Source of the DNA: Bacillus sp. B15-48
GTDB lineage: Bacteria; Bacillota; Bacilli; Bacillales; Cytobacillaceae
Assembly: GCF_016879755.1 (NCBI RefSeq)
Contig: NZ_WOFU01000014.1
Coordinates: forward strand, 1-57,308
Reading direction: 5' to 3'
DNA: 57,308 nt
Part shown: positions 38,712 to 47,071 of the stretch, one piece after another
Layout of the letters: every line of letters begins with the position of its first letter
Position numbering within the stretch: position 1 is the stretch's first letter
Position numbers and translations under genes: made by a program
The notes under the pieces: model-generated
What the model saw: only the letters and a program-made list of their open reading frames with translations
The model's database searches: none
Told to the model about the DNA's origin: nothing

Positions 38712-39150
38712 GTCATCACCCGATTTTAGTAATATTTTATGAAAAACTAGTTTACAATATTTAGGTTAACGCAACTTAATGGACTCTACAACATTTAGAA
38801 TAATTCAGAATAATCTAACGTTTTATTTTCGTTTAAAATCAAGTTTAATCGTGGCTTAATCTTTTAAACTTGAGGTGAAGCGAAGAAGAGAAATGGTTGT
38901 TTATGCAGAAGAAATCTTTAAACAAAGAGGGGAGCAATTGTGATGAGAAAATCAAAATATGTTGCTAGTCGGGGAAGCAGGGGGACGTACCGAGACCAGT
39001 GAAAAAGTAGGGAGTACATAAAAATCAACTTAATCAGGGGGTACCAAAATGTCTCCCTCTGTAAGTAACGCGCCTTAGAAGCGATTCTAGAGCCTCGTTT
39101 TTCTATCTTCTTTTCTCATTTAATAAAATTTGGACTTTTTCACCAGTCTC
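38712..39150. other. Degraded stretch with nested inverted repeats
   Basis: Short broken frames (for example KRRREMVVYAEEIFKQRGEQL ending near 38942, and MRKSKYVASRGSRG at 38943) end in a repeat element. GACGTACCGAGACCAGTGAA plus AAAGT at 38983-39007 is mirrored by ACTTTTTCACCAGTCTCGGA plus CGTAC around 39133-39157, so a small inverted-repeat element of ~180 bp is nested here. Confidence 0.45.
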
Positions 39151-39371
39151 GGACGTACCTTATGCTTCTTCTTAATATTAATTATAGTTTAGTGGGTTTA
39201 TGGTTTTTTATCATGTGGGAAACAAATAGGAGGTTCCTGGAAATCTAGCGGAGATTGCAGCTTAAAGTATATGCCAAGTTTGATAGGTAACTATTATAAT
39301 CTGCTATTAAGTAACGGTGAGGCCGACGATGAAATTTCCTTGGAAGCGTAGGGTACGTCCCTATGCTTCCC
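39151..39371. repeat. 220-bp dispersed repeat, copy 1
   Basis: Starts GGACGTACCTTATGCTTCTT and ends with the hairpin GGAAGCGTAGGGTACGTCCC plus TATGCTTCC. The interior shares GTGGGAAACAAATAGGA, TCCTGGAAATCTAGCGGAG, AGTATATGCCAAGTTTGATA and TAACGGTGAGGCC with the copies at 53566 and 54855. It abuts the truncated IS1595 transposase exactly where that gene loses its N-terminus. Confidence 0.75.
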
Positions 39372-39892
39372 CGTGACCGTAAACCTCGTAAACGTGGAGG
39401 AAAATCCAAACACAGAGGAATCAGCCACGAACAGGTTTGTGTTCTCGTTGCCAGAGACCGAACAAAAGCAACAGTATCCAAAGTTGCCTGTATGGGGCGT
39501 ATTGTAAAACCGAAAGCCGATGCCTTGATTGGTTCTAAACTATCCAAAGAAAACGTGATTGTAACCGATGCTTGGAGGGCTTACAAAACCTATGCAAAAG
39601 AAAAAGGTTTAGAGCATTACCGTATTAAATCAGACGGTGGCAAACACGTTATTAAGAGCTAATATCACATCCAAAATGTCAACGGTCTCCATTCCCGTCT
39701 AAAACAATGGATAGACCCTTTTAAAGGCGTGGCTACAAAGTATCTCGACAATTACCTTGCTTGGTTTTTTTTGTTGATAGTCGTAGTAACGAAAGCACTA
39801 AACAGCACATTAAAGAATTTCTATTATCATCATTTGTATTTGAAATGACGGACACATATGATAGTTTGAGGCTATCAAAATTCAAAGTGTAA
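39372..39892 (+). pseudogene. IS1595-family transposase, degraded
   Basis: The DDE transposase (ISXO2-like) core is visible: RKPRKRGGKSKHRGISHEQV, CMGRIVKPKADALIGSKL and VIVTDAWRAYKTYAKEKGL. A TAA at 39660-39662 interrupts it, then [20 protein letters not shown] and [11 protein letters not shown] follow in frame. A further frameshift near the T8 run at ~39770 leads to the C-terminal end at about 39892. The N-terminal zinc-ribbon region is missing. It is non-functional. Confidence 0.8.
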
Positions 39893-39980
39893 TTCTTTTT
39901 TTAAGCTATCGAACAGGAAAAGCCTATAAAGAAGCAAAACATCAAGTATATTCGTCAAATATCAAAGGAGGTGGGTGTTT

Positions 39981-40322
39981 TTGAGAAAGTTAATCTTGAT
40001 TTCAATATTGATTGTTTTATCTACGACTCTAATGGGTTGTAATTTAATACAACCAAAGGATAGTGTGCCGATTGAATTGATTGCATTCAATAGTCTTACA
40101 GATGAAGAAAAAGATTTAATTCCTGCAAGTCCGAAAGATTCAATTGTGGAAAAAGTAAAAGTTAATGATGAAAATAAATCTTTTATTGACAAGAATTATG
40201 ACAAAGACCAAGTTTATGCAGTTACATTTAATAATACCGAGACTGATTCTTCTGGAAGACTTACGGTTTTTGTTGATTTGGATAAGGAAACAGTAGTCAG
40301 TAAAGGCTTTTCGAGCAAGTAA
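39981..40322 (+). CDS. Small putative lipoprotein
   Basis: 113 residues. An N-terminal signal peptide (LILISILIVLSTTLMGC) with a lipobox LMGC at residues ~16-19 predicts export and lipid attachment to the membrane. The mature part is small, acidic and Lys-rich, with a likely beta-strand C-terminal half (AVTFNNTETDSSGRLTVFVD). TTG at 39981 is chosen because AAAGGAGGTG lies about 7 nt upstream. The alternative GTG at 39975 abuts the site. No functional family is recognised. Confidence 0.65.
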   Translation: MRKLILISILIVLSTTLMGCNLIQPKDSVPIELIAFNSLTDEEKDLIPASPKDSIVEKVKVNDENKSFIDKNYDKDQVYAVTFNNTETDSSGRLTVFVDLDKETVVSKGFSSK

Positions 40323-40392
40323 GTACAAAATACAACATCAGTAATGGCAGGAAACCCCGAATAGTAGAGGTTTCCTTAAACTTTGGGGCTAT

Positions 40393-40444
40393 GGGGTCAT
40401 TCCCCCGCCGTAGTTAAGGGTTAAATCGGTGGGGGACTGACCCC
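40393..40444. repeat. GGGGTCAGTCCCC-type palindromic repeat
   Basis: GGGGTCATTCCCCC ... GGGGGACTGACCCC with the centre GCCGTAGTTAAGGGTTAAAT. Nearly identical to 47012-47063. Between here and the next gene, an open frame at 40530-40635 encodes only a 30-residue C-terminal remnant (EIFDLSPFLEDHRAEIEENL). Confidence 0.75.
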
Positions 40445-40657
40445 ATTTTGAATTCTGATAAGCGTTTTCCACAAAGCTCAGCTGAGAATTGGATTGTTAT
40501 ATCAGTTTTTATCAATTACAGTAAATCATTGATGGAGGCATCGAAATACTGGGAGAAATATTCGATTTGTCACCGTTTTTAGAAGACCATCGTGCTGAAA
40601 TTGAAGAAAATCTAAAACCTATTGAGGAAAAATAACGGAAAAATTAGGAGGATACTG

Positions 40658-41572
40658 ATGTCAAAAACAAGTCAAAAAATTGTTCCGCATCTTTGGTTCG
40701 ACAAAGAGGCAATAGAAGCAGTCGAGTTTTACGCTTCCATTTTTCCAGACTCAAGAATTACGAATATAACAACCATTCACGACACACCATCAGGCGACTC
40801 TGATATGGTTTCTTTTGAGCTATGGGGTCAGAAGTTCATGGCTATCAGCGCAGGTCCATACTTCAAGCTCAATCCGTCCGTGTCTTTTATCGTCAATTTT
40901 GACCCATCGCGGGAAAATGATGCGAGTGATAAAATAAATGAGGTTTGGAACAAATTGTCAGAGGGTGGCACTGTGTTAATGCCGCTTGATCAGTACCCGT
41001 TCAGTGAGCGATATGGCTGGATTCAGGATAAGTATGGTTTGTCCTGGCAGTTAATCCTTACCAATCCAGATGGTGAAGAGCGGCCAGCCATTGTTCCGTC
41101 CCTATTGTTTGTCGGAGATCAATGCGGCAATGCGGAAGAGGCGATGAATTATTATTTATCCGTCTTTAAGAACGCAAAGCAGGGACATCTCGCTCGCTAC
41201 CCTAAAGACATGGAACCTGACAAAGAAGGAACGATTATGTTCTCTGATTTTAAATTGGAAAATCAGTGGTTTGTTGCAATGGACAGCGCTCATGACCATT
41301 CATTTCTTTTTAACGAGGCCTTCTCTTTTATGGTCAACTGCGACACACAAAAAGAGATTGATTACTATTGGGAGTGTCTTTCTGCGGTTCCTGAAGCTGA
41401 GCAATGCGGCTGGCTGAAAGATAAGTTTGGCGTATCCTGGCAGATTGTACCAAGTGAGATGGACGAGATGATGAGTAAAGGCACACCGGAGCAACTTGCG
41501 CGCGTAACAAAAGCATTTCTTAAAATGAAGAAATTTGATCTTGCGGAATTACAGAAAGCATATAAGGGATAA
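40658..41572 (+). CDS. PhnB-like VOC superfamily protein, two-domain
   Basis: 304 residues with two consecutive glyoxalase/bleomycin-resistance-like (VOC) domains of the PhnB / 3-demethylubiquinone methyltransferase-like type. The first starts at PHLWFDKEAIEAVEFYASIF, the second near residue 145 at PSLLFVGDQCGNAEEAMNYY. Each contains the WGQKFMAI or NQWFVAMD strand and the GWIQDKYGLSWQ / GWLKDKFGVSWQ motif typical of this group. The annotated methyltransferase activity of such proteins is generally not demonstrated, and the substrate is unknown. ATG at 40658 has TTAGGAGGAT upstream. It appears monocistronic. Confidence 0.85.
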   Translation: MSKTSQKIVPHLWFDKEAIEAVEFYASIFPDSRITNITTIHDTPSGDSDMVSFELWGQKFMAISAGPYFKLNPSVSFIVNFDPSRENDASDKINEVWNKLSEGGTVLMPLDQYPFSERYGWIQDKYGLSWQLILTNPDGEERPAIVPSLLFVGDQCGNAEEAMNYYLSVFKNAKQGHLARYPKDMEPDKEGTIMFSDFKLENQWFVAMDSAHDHSFLFNEAFSFMVNCDTQKEIDYYWECLSAVPEAEQCGWLKDKFGVSWQIVPSEMDEMMSKGTPEQLARVTKAFLKMKKFDLAELQKAYKG

Positions 41573-41578
41573 TGAAAA

Positions 41579-41614
41579 GGGGAAGCGTGGGACGTACTCT
41601 GTGCTTCCTTGACG
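41579..41614. repeat. Solo GGAAGC-GACGTAC repeat end
   Basis: GGGGAAGCGTGGGACGTACT followed by CTGTGCTTCC matches the terminal hairpin of the 220-bp repeat without its interior. 41615-41945 contains no gene I can support. Confidence 0.5.
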
Positions 41615-41947
41615 TGATAGTGACAACACGGATTTTCTTGTTTCATAGATTATTTTTCTTTATATGAATATTTTTTTAGAATTCTTCTGTGTCTATCAGG
41701 CTTTACTTACAAATTTTGATACTAAATACAGAAACGGCAACTTTGCAAATAGAGCAGAAAAGAAGTTTTTAAATATTTGAAATATATATGTTGACAAATT
41801 TGAATGTTCGGGATAAAGTATTAAACAGCTAAACATTCGAGAGATTTTTATTTTGACTTCTAATATAAATAAAGGCTTTAGCATATTGTTAATCGCTGAA
41901 TATTGACTGTATGAAAAAGCCATCTTATTTATTAGAAGGAAGAATAT

Positions 41948-42003
41948 GATAAATCGGTGTATTTCTTGCCTAGGCAACTAGAAGGAAATATACCGATTTT
42001 TTG
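41948..42003 (+). terminator. Large hairpin with T tract upstream of DUF2294 gene
   Basis: AAATCGGTGTATTTCTT pairs with AAGGAAATATACCGATTT around a short loop and is followed by TTTG. It lies only ~20 nt before the GTG start at 42023, so it may be an attenuator of the following operon and not the end of an upstream gene. Confidence 0.6.
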
Positions 42004-42022
42004 TTAGGTGGAGGGGAATTCT

Positions 42023-42391
42023 GTGAATAAGTCAAAAGGGTTTGTTGAAGCTGAAATAAGCAAAGCACTGACACAGTGGGAGAAAGACTTTCTCGGACGT
42101 GGATCGGTATCAGTAAAGACCGATATACTGCGGGATATGATTATTGTATCATTACATGGCGTATTATCTCCTGCCGAATATACATTATGTAATACAAAAG
42201 AGGGAAAATTAACGATTAAAAGAACCCGGTCTGAGTTGGTTGAGTCTGGATTAGAAGGACTAAAGGAAATTATTTTAAAGATAACTGGTGAAGAAGTGAA
42301 AAATTTCCATACCGACATTAGTACAAAAACGGGGGAACGAATCATGATCTTTAAATTGGAGAATGATTTGGAGCAGCACTATAAAAAGTAA
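42023..42391 (+). CDS. DUF2294 family protein
   Basis: 122 residues of the DUF2294 family (FVEAEISKALTQWEKDFLGRG, IVSLHGVLSPAEYTLC, FHTDISTKTGERIMIFKLE). It has a small alpha/beta fold with no known enzyme function. GTG at 42023 is preferred with GGTGGAGGG about 8 nt upstream. Members often sit beside sodium or bicarbonate transport genes, as here before sbtA. A long hairpin terminator separates it from sbtA. Confidence 0.8.
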   Translation: MNKSKGFVEAEISKALTQWEKDFLGRGSVSVKTDILRDMIIVSLHGVLSPAEYTLCNTKEGKLTIKRTRSELVESGLEGLKEIILKITGEEVKNFHTDISTKTGERIMIFKLENDLEQHYKK

Positions 42392-42449
42392 ACATTAATG
42401 AATAGTAAAAGGGAGATTTTCAAATAACAAATAAAGTTAGTTGAAAATA

Positions 42450-42508
42450 AACCGACAATTTTTCAGAACCAATGCATGCCATTGATTCTGAAATTGTCGG
42501 TTTTTTTA
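42450..42508 (+). terminator. Extended hairpin terminator/attenuator before sbtA
   Basis: AACCGACAATTT...CAGAACCAATG pairs with CATTGATTCTG...AAATTGTCGGTT over about 23 bp, followed by TTTTTT. It is unusually long for a simple terminator and lies 24 nt before the sbtA ATG. Regulated readthrough from the DUF2294 gene is possible. Confidence 0.7.
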
Positions 42509-42531
42509 ATGCATGGATATAGGAGGTTACT

Positions 42532-43539
42532 ATGTTTGAGATTATGTTAGAAAACTTATTATCGCCTGTTGTATTGTTTTTCATATTAGGGATTATTGCA
42601 GCTTTAGTGAAATCTGATTTAAAGTTTCCAACCGGATTAAGTGAAGCATTAAGCATTTATTTGTTGATTGCAATTGGGATAAAAGGGGGAATCGAGCTTT
42701 CGTATTACTCATTGGATGCTGTTCTTGGACCCATTATAGGTACGTTATTATTAGGAACAATCATTCCATTTATTACGATTTTCATCACGAAATTAATGAA
42801 ACTGGACTTGGAAAATTCAATCGGCCTTGCAGCCACTTATGGATCCGTCAGTATTGTCACATATGGAGCAGCGATCGCGTTTCTAAATAAAAGCGGAACT
42901 AGTTACGAAGGGTTTATGAATGCAATGGTCGTTCTTATGGAGAGCCCAGCCATTCTAGTTTCTATTGTATTATTAAAGATTATTGAGAAAAACAGTGATG
43001 CCCTCCAAGTTTCTTCACAAAGCATAGGAATAATGCCGGCAGCAAGCAGATTAATTGATAAGGAAGTAATAAAAGAAAGTTTATTTGGAAAAAGCATCTT
43101 GCTGCTGTTAGGAAGTTTAGTGATTGGATTGGCAGTTGGAGAACGGGCCGTACCAATGGTTAAACCATTGTTTATGGATTTATATAGCAGTGTGTTAATT
43201 CTATTTTTACTGAATATGGGGTTGATTGCTGGCAAGAGGTTACCAGAAGTAAAGAAACATGGCATTAAATTACTGCTCTTCGGCCTATTCACTCCAATCT
43301 TGTTTGGAAGTATTGGTGTTGTAACTGGAAGTCTTGTCGGCTTATCTCTTGGCGGAGCTACGTTAATGGGAGTATTAGCGGGAAGTGCTTCATATATAGC
43401 AGCACCAGCGGCATTAAAAACGTCTGTACCAGGAGCAAATCCATCGATTTATTTAGGTTTATCATTAGGAGTTACGTTTCCATTCAATTTGATCTTTGGA
43501 ATACCTTTATACTATGAAATTGCTAAATGGATCATTTAA
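42532..43539 (+). CDS. SbtA-like sodium-dependent bicarbonate permease
   Basis: 335 residues, about ten hydrophobic membrane segments, matching the length and layout of the sodium-dependent bicarbonate transport family. Glycine- and small-residue-rich helices LAATYGSVSIVTYGAAIAFL near residue 105 and GATLMGVLAGSASYIAAPAA near 285 resemble the two inverted repeats of SbtA. It would import bicarbonate with sodium across the cytoplasmic membrane. GGAGG precedes the ATG at 42532. It ends 14 nt before the carbonic-anhydrase-like gene, forming a two-gene unit. Confidence 0.85.
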   Translation: MFEIMLENLLSPVVLFFILGIIAALVKSDLKFPTGLSEALSIYLLIAIGIKGGIELSYYSLDAVLGPIIGTLLLGTIIPFITIFITKLMKLDLENSIGLAATYGSVSIVTYGAAIAFLNKSGTSYEGFMNAMVVLMESPAILVSIVLLKIIEKNSDALQVSSQSIGIMPAASRLIDKEVIKESLFGKSILLLLGSLVIGLAVGERAVPMVKPLFMDLYSSVLILFLLNMGLIAGKRLPEVKKHGIKLLLFGLFTPILFGSIGVVTGSLVGLSLGGATLMGVLAGSASYIAAPAALKTSVPGANPSIYLGLSLGVTFPFNLIFGIPLYYEIAKWII

Positions 43540-43553
43540 GAGGAGGAAGTCTT

Positions 43554-44024
43554 ATGACGAAAAAAGCTTTGATCCTAACAGGAATAAATAATAAATTACA
43601 TCCGTTATTTTCTAACATTACGAATAGAAAAGCAGAAGAGTTAATGGTTTTGAATAGTTATGAGACAGAGATTTCACAACCGTACGGCTGTTTGATCCGA
43701 AATATGATTAGGGCTGTTTATTTCGAAAATGTAGAAGAAATTTATATTATTGATGAAAGAAGCACCGAAAGACAATTGGTACAGCGCGATGAGCTACTGG
43801 CAAAGTTTAAGGAAATGGGAGTTGCCGAAGGAGTGATAGATACGATTGAATATATTGATGTTGTCGGTAATGATGTATTTAATTGGTTAATAGGGTCTAC
43901 TGATGAAAAGATCAGAATAAAAAAGAATATCAACTTAATTCATCAGCATCCATTTATGCCGAAATCGGTATCCGTTTATGGCTTTATTGCGAATGCAGAA
44001 ACCGGTGAATATGAAGCAGTGTGA
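43554..44024 (+). CDS. Beta-carbonic-anhydrase-like protein lacking zinc ligands
   Basis: 156 residues. The C-terminal half (NINLIHQHPFMPKSVSVYGF followed by ETGEYEAV) resembles the end of beta-carbonic anhydrases, and PYGCLIRNMIRAVYFENVEE their central helix. The canonical CxDxR and HxxC zinc motifs are not present, so catalysis is doubtful. Location directly behind sbtA suggests a regulatory or carbon-sensing partner of the transporter, but that is inference. GAGGAGG lies before ATG 43554. Confidence 0.65.
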   Translation: MTKKALILTGINNKLHPLFSNITNRKAEELMVLNSYETEISQPYGCLIRNMIRAVYFENVEEIYIIDERSTERQLVQRDELLAKFKEMGVAEGVIDTIEYIDVVGNDVFNWLIGSTDEKIRIKKNINLIHQHPFMPKSVSVYGFIANAETGEYEAV

Positions 44025-44025
44025 A

Positions 44026-44052
44026 AAGAGGGCAAAAATATTTGTCCTCTTT
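44026..44052 (+). terminator. Terminator of sbtA operon
   Basis: AAGAGGGCAAA-aata-TTTGTCCTCTT with one G-T pair and a trailing TTT tract, immediately after the stop codon. Confidence 0.75.
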
Positions 44053-44237
44053 TTCATGCCTAAATCGTGTCAACTTCGATGAAACTCCTCCGTAAAATAA
44101 CTCCATATAACCCCAAAAAAAAGCTGAACTGCAAGCTTTATTCATAAAACATATCCCCGCTTTTGGAAGACATTTCAGAAGATTAGAATTCATCGAGACT
44201 GTGCTTAATATTGTAAGGATAAATAAGCATAAATGTA

Positions 44238-44304
44238 TTACCTAGGTGGCCTTTTTGCAAAAATATCCTTGTAAAGAAAAATAGATGGTATAATTTACCT
44301 AGGT
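44238..44304 (+). promoter_or_regulatory. Promoter with two TTACCTAGGT operator-like sites
   Basis: An extended -10 TGGTATAAT lies at 44286-44294 upstream of the endonuclease relic. The 10-mer TTACCTAGGT, containing the palindrome ACCTAGGT, occurs at 44238-44247 and again at 44295-44304, on either side of the promoter. Paired identical palindromes around a promoter suggest a repressor site. The remainder of 44053-44237 shows nothing else. Confidence 0.55.
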
Positions 44305-44360
44305 CTATTTTAATTATAGTATTTACTCGGTACTGTAAATTACAAATGTGGTGAATAAAT

Positions 44361-45384
44361 ATGGATGTTCATGAATTAAAAGAAAAAATCAATAACTTAA
44401 CGATATGGAAAAAGCGAGATGAACGCGCTCCTCATAAACCGCTATTGATTTTGTTTGCGTTAGGTCAGTTACAAGCGAAAAATTTGAGATTATTACCGTA
44501 TGAGATTGTAAGAGTGAAATTAACTACTTTACTTATAGAATGTGGTCCGACTAGAAAAAACTATCGCCCTGCAGAACCATTTGTCCGTTTAATAAGGGAT
44601 GGAATATGGGAACTGGATTCAAATGTTAACTACAAAGCTCTAAATAATAAGGAATTATTTACTCATAACGTGGCTGGTGGATTTACTCTAGAAGTTTATC
44701 GCAGGTTAACCGGCTGTAAGACCCCCACTTCAAGAATTCGAAAGTAATAAAAATTGTAATTGTGGGATCAACAGCCAGTAAACGCCCGATTGGTTCAACT
44801 AACAATCAGTGGGGGATGAGAACCCCCCCTCTGATTGAAGTTTCACTGATAAGCTGCTATCCTCAAATCCTTATTTAATAAATGAGATTGCACAATTCAT
44901 TTTAGACCAACATTTTCCTGAAACTTTTCATGAAGATATTCTAGAGGCAGTAGGTCTCGATTTAACAGTAACTAAACGTAAAGCGCGTGATCCATTATTT
45001 AGGGATAAAATTTTAAGAGCATATGTATATAGTTGTGCGATTTGTGGATTTAATGTTCGCTTAGGCCATTCCTTAGTAGGAATAGAGGCTGCCCATATTA
45101 AATGGCATCAAGCAGGTGGTCCGGATATTGAAGAAAATGGAGTCGCTCTTTGTGCACTGCACCATAAGCTTTTTAATAGAGGAGTTTTTACTTTATCGAA
45201 CGAAAGAAAAATGATTGTATCCCAGGAAGCGCATGGGACACATGGCTTAAATGAGTGGTTACTAAAATTCCATGGACAAATTATTAGAAAACCGATAGAG
45301 GATATATACTATCCTAATGATTCTTATTTAAATTGGCATGTGCGTGAAGTATTTAAAGGACCGGAAAGGTATTTGGCTAACTAA
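44361..45384 (+). pseudogene. Phosphorothioated-DNA-binding SBD-HNH restriction endonuclease, interrupted by a repeat
   Basis: Type IV enzyme relic that would bind and cut phosphorothioate DNA (ScoMcrA-like). The N-terminal sulfur-binding domain is intact in 44361-44707: LTIWKKRDERAPHKPLLILF, then RKNYRPAEPFVRLIRDGIWE and ELFTHNVAGGFTLEVY. The frame then runs into a ~150-bp inserted palindromic element and stops. After it the gene resumes (44859-45384) with the expected continuation SSNPYLINEIAQFILDQHFP and an HNH domain: CAICGFNVRLGHSLVGIEAA, HIKWHQAGGPD and CALHHKLFNRGVFTLS. Both halves look otherwise undamaged. Such an enzyme would attack DNA modified by sspBCD, so its inactivation fits the window's own phosphorothioation genes. 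Confidence 0.85.
44708..44858. mobile_element. Small palindromic element inserted in the SBD-HNH gene
   Basis: The interrupted coding sequence defines the insertion to about 44708-44858. It contains CCCCCAC near its left part and GTGGGGGATGAGAACCCCCC near its right part. It shares the general GC-rich palindromic style of the other repeats here but not their exact sequence. Boundaries are uncertain by several bases, and no target duplication could be confirmed by eye. Confidence 0.6.
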
Positions 45385-45415
45385 ACTATGACAAGAAAGG
45401 GAAAAAATTACTGGT

Positions 45416-45765
45416 TTGCAATTCGGCTGGATTGATTTTTCAAAAGAACAACGAAAAAAATGTTAAGTGTGATTAGTCTTCTTTCTGAACCAGGGGCAAT
45501 CGATAAGTTGGGAATTGGGATTGTCCGTGATGCGTTTGCGAATGTCTTCTTTCCAGGAACATTTACGCTCCAAACTAGGGCAAAGTACTTTCTTTTAATT
45601 CCCTACCTTTTTACCGAGCTTGAACGTGACAAGGGATTAAAGCCAGAAACAATGTTGTCTAGATTTCATAACCGTGAACTAGATTGTATTGATATTTTGA
45701 AGTAGGGTGGAAAATGAGGGATTATTGGGGGAACAGCTTGGAGAAATCTGCGACGGTAACTGTTT
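45416..45765 (+). pseudogene. DUF6361-like gene, frameshifted and truncated
   Basis: FGWIDFSKEQRKK is read in one frame and MLSVISLLSEPGAIDKLGIG, VRDAFANVFFPGTFTLQTRA and KYFLLIPYLFTELERDKGL in the next. The frames join by -1 at an A7 run (45454-45460, codons CGA AAA AAA). The second frame stops at 45705. A decayed continuation GIIGG.AWRNLRR is visible to about 45765. Full-length members are several hundred residues. It follows the SBD-HNH relic by 31 nt, so the two probably formed one defence unit. Confidence 0.65.
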
Positions 45766-45823
45766 ATTGTTCGATTATATAATAGATATTATAGATAAAT
45801 TCCTTTATTTTGGGGGTAAGCAT

Positions 45824-46774
45824 GTGAGATTGTTTACACGGTTAGCTATAATCGTTTCGATTATTATTGGGATTTTTACATTTATCATATTTGCCAGCTA
45901 TATTAACCATCAAATACAACTTTCAAAAGAAGATAAACAATTTAACCCTTTTGGACAACTTGTTGAAGTAAATGGCCATCAAATGCATGTTTATATAGAA
46001 GGGAATGGAGAAGAAACACTTGTTTTTATGTCAGGTGGTGGTACAAGCTCACCTGTTTTAGATTTTAAATCACTCTATTCTTTATTAAGCGACAAATACA
46101 AAATTGTTGTCGTTGAAAAGGCAGGTTATGGATTTAGTGAGGTTACGGATTCTAAACGGGAAATTGATACAATCCTATTTGAAACAAGGAATGCTCTTTT
46201 ACAAGCAGAAGTTGAAGGACCATATATTTTATTCCCTCATTCGATGTCAGGCATTGAAGCATTGTATTGGGCTCAGAGTTATCCGAATGAAGTAAAAGCA
46301 ATCGTCGGTTTGGATATGGCCGTTCCAATTGCATATGAAAATATGGATATAAATATGCCCCTTATACGATTAGGTCAATTTGCCGCAAATACTGGCTTAA
46401 TAAGGTGGATTCCGAATGTAACAGAAAGCGATGCAATAAAATATGGAAATTTGACAGATGAAGAGAAAGCGTTATATAAAGTGATTTTTTTCCGCAGAAC
46501 ATCAACTAAAAATATGATCTATGAAGTTAATCATATTAAAGAAAATGCAAGAAAGGTTGCAAAAAACGAGCTTCCAAATATTCCTATTCTGTTGTTTTCA
46601 TCAAATGGTCAGGGAACAGGATGGGATAAACAAACGTGGGTAGTATTTCAAAAGGATTTTGTCAATGACCAAAGGAACAGTAAACTAATTGAATTAGACA
46701 GCTCTCACTATATCCATAATATTAAATTTAAACGAATAGCTGATGAGTCAGAAAACTTTATACAAAGTTTATAA
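45824..46774 (+). CDS. Membrane-anchored alpha/beta hydrolase
   Basis: 316 residues. An N-terminal hydrophobic helix (LAIIVSIIIGIFTFIIFASY) anchors the protein, with the hydrolase domain likely outside or membrane-proximal. HG-type oxyanion region LVFMSGGGTSSPVLDF near residue 70, nucleophile elbow FPHSMSG near 127 (H-S-M-S-G in place of the usual G-x-S-x-G), and the candidate catalytic His in LDSSHYIHN near 295. GTG at 45824 is chosen for GGGGGT at about 7 nt. The frame extends 39 codons upstream over the DUF6361 relic without support. Substrate is unknown. Confidence 0.75.
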   Translation: MRLFTRLAIIVSIIIGIFTFIIFASYINHQIQLSKEDKQFNPFGQLVEVNGHQMHVYIEGNGEETLVFMSGGGTSSPVLDFKSLYSLLSDKYKIVVVEKAGYGFSEVTDSKREIDTILFETRNALLQAEVEGPYILFPHSMSGIEALYWAQSYPNEVKAIVGLDMAVPIAYENMDINMPLIRLGQFAANTGLIRWIPNVTESDAIKYGNLTDEEKALYKVIFFRRTSTKNMIYEVNHIKENARKVAKNELPNIPILLFSSNGQGTGWDKQTWVVFQKDFVNDQRNSKLIELDSSHYIHNIKFKRIADESENFIQSL

Positions 46775-46792
46775 TATCTCCGTTGAGCTTTA

Positions 46793-46994
46793 CATTTTTC
46801 TAGCTCTTAGTGTGCTAAAGGGAAGTTGACTACATTCTGGTTGAGCTAAATCACTAAATGAATGTATTCTGTTATTTCATTCAGATGTTATAATTAAAAT
46901 AACGAATTAGCAGAGAGGGATGATTCCCATTGGCAATGGTGGAATCAAAAGCAAAAGTTGGAATTAACCCTGAGTTTTTGTCCTTTTTAAAAGG
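46793..46994 (+). pseudogene. Duplicated promoter and 5' end of UPF0175 antitoxin gene
   Basis: About 200 bp nearly identical to 53808-54009, covering the upstream region (CTAGCTCTTAGTGTGCTAAA, ATAATTAAAATAACGAATT) and the first ~20 codons (ESKAKVGINPEFL) of the antitoxin. It ends in AAAAGGGCTAGAGCG, where the palindromic repeat begins. A single-base insertion in GGGATGATTCCC relative to the other copy shows independent drift. No toxin gene remains here. Confidence 0.8.
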
Positions 46995-47011
46995 GCTAGA
47001 GCGCGGGCCAT

Positions 47012-47063
47012 GGGGTCAGTCCCCCGCCGTAGTTAAGCGTTAAATCGGTGGGGGACTGACCTC
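47012..47063. repeat. GGGGTCAGTCCCC-type palindromic repeat
   Basis: GGGGTCAGTCCCCCGCCGTA ... AAATCGGTGGGGGACTGACC, nearly the same as 40393-40444. It follows closely the truncated antitoxin copy. Confidence 0.75.
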
Positions 47064-47071
47064 ATTTTACG

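Noticed and set aside
42450-42508. Riboswitch before sbtA
   Set aside because: Only a long hairpin with a T tract is visible. No known aptamer core was recognised.
43554-44024. Functional beta-carbonic anhydrase
   Set aside because: The zinc-binding Cys/His motifs of the family are not seen, so only similarity in fold is claimed.
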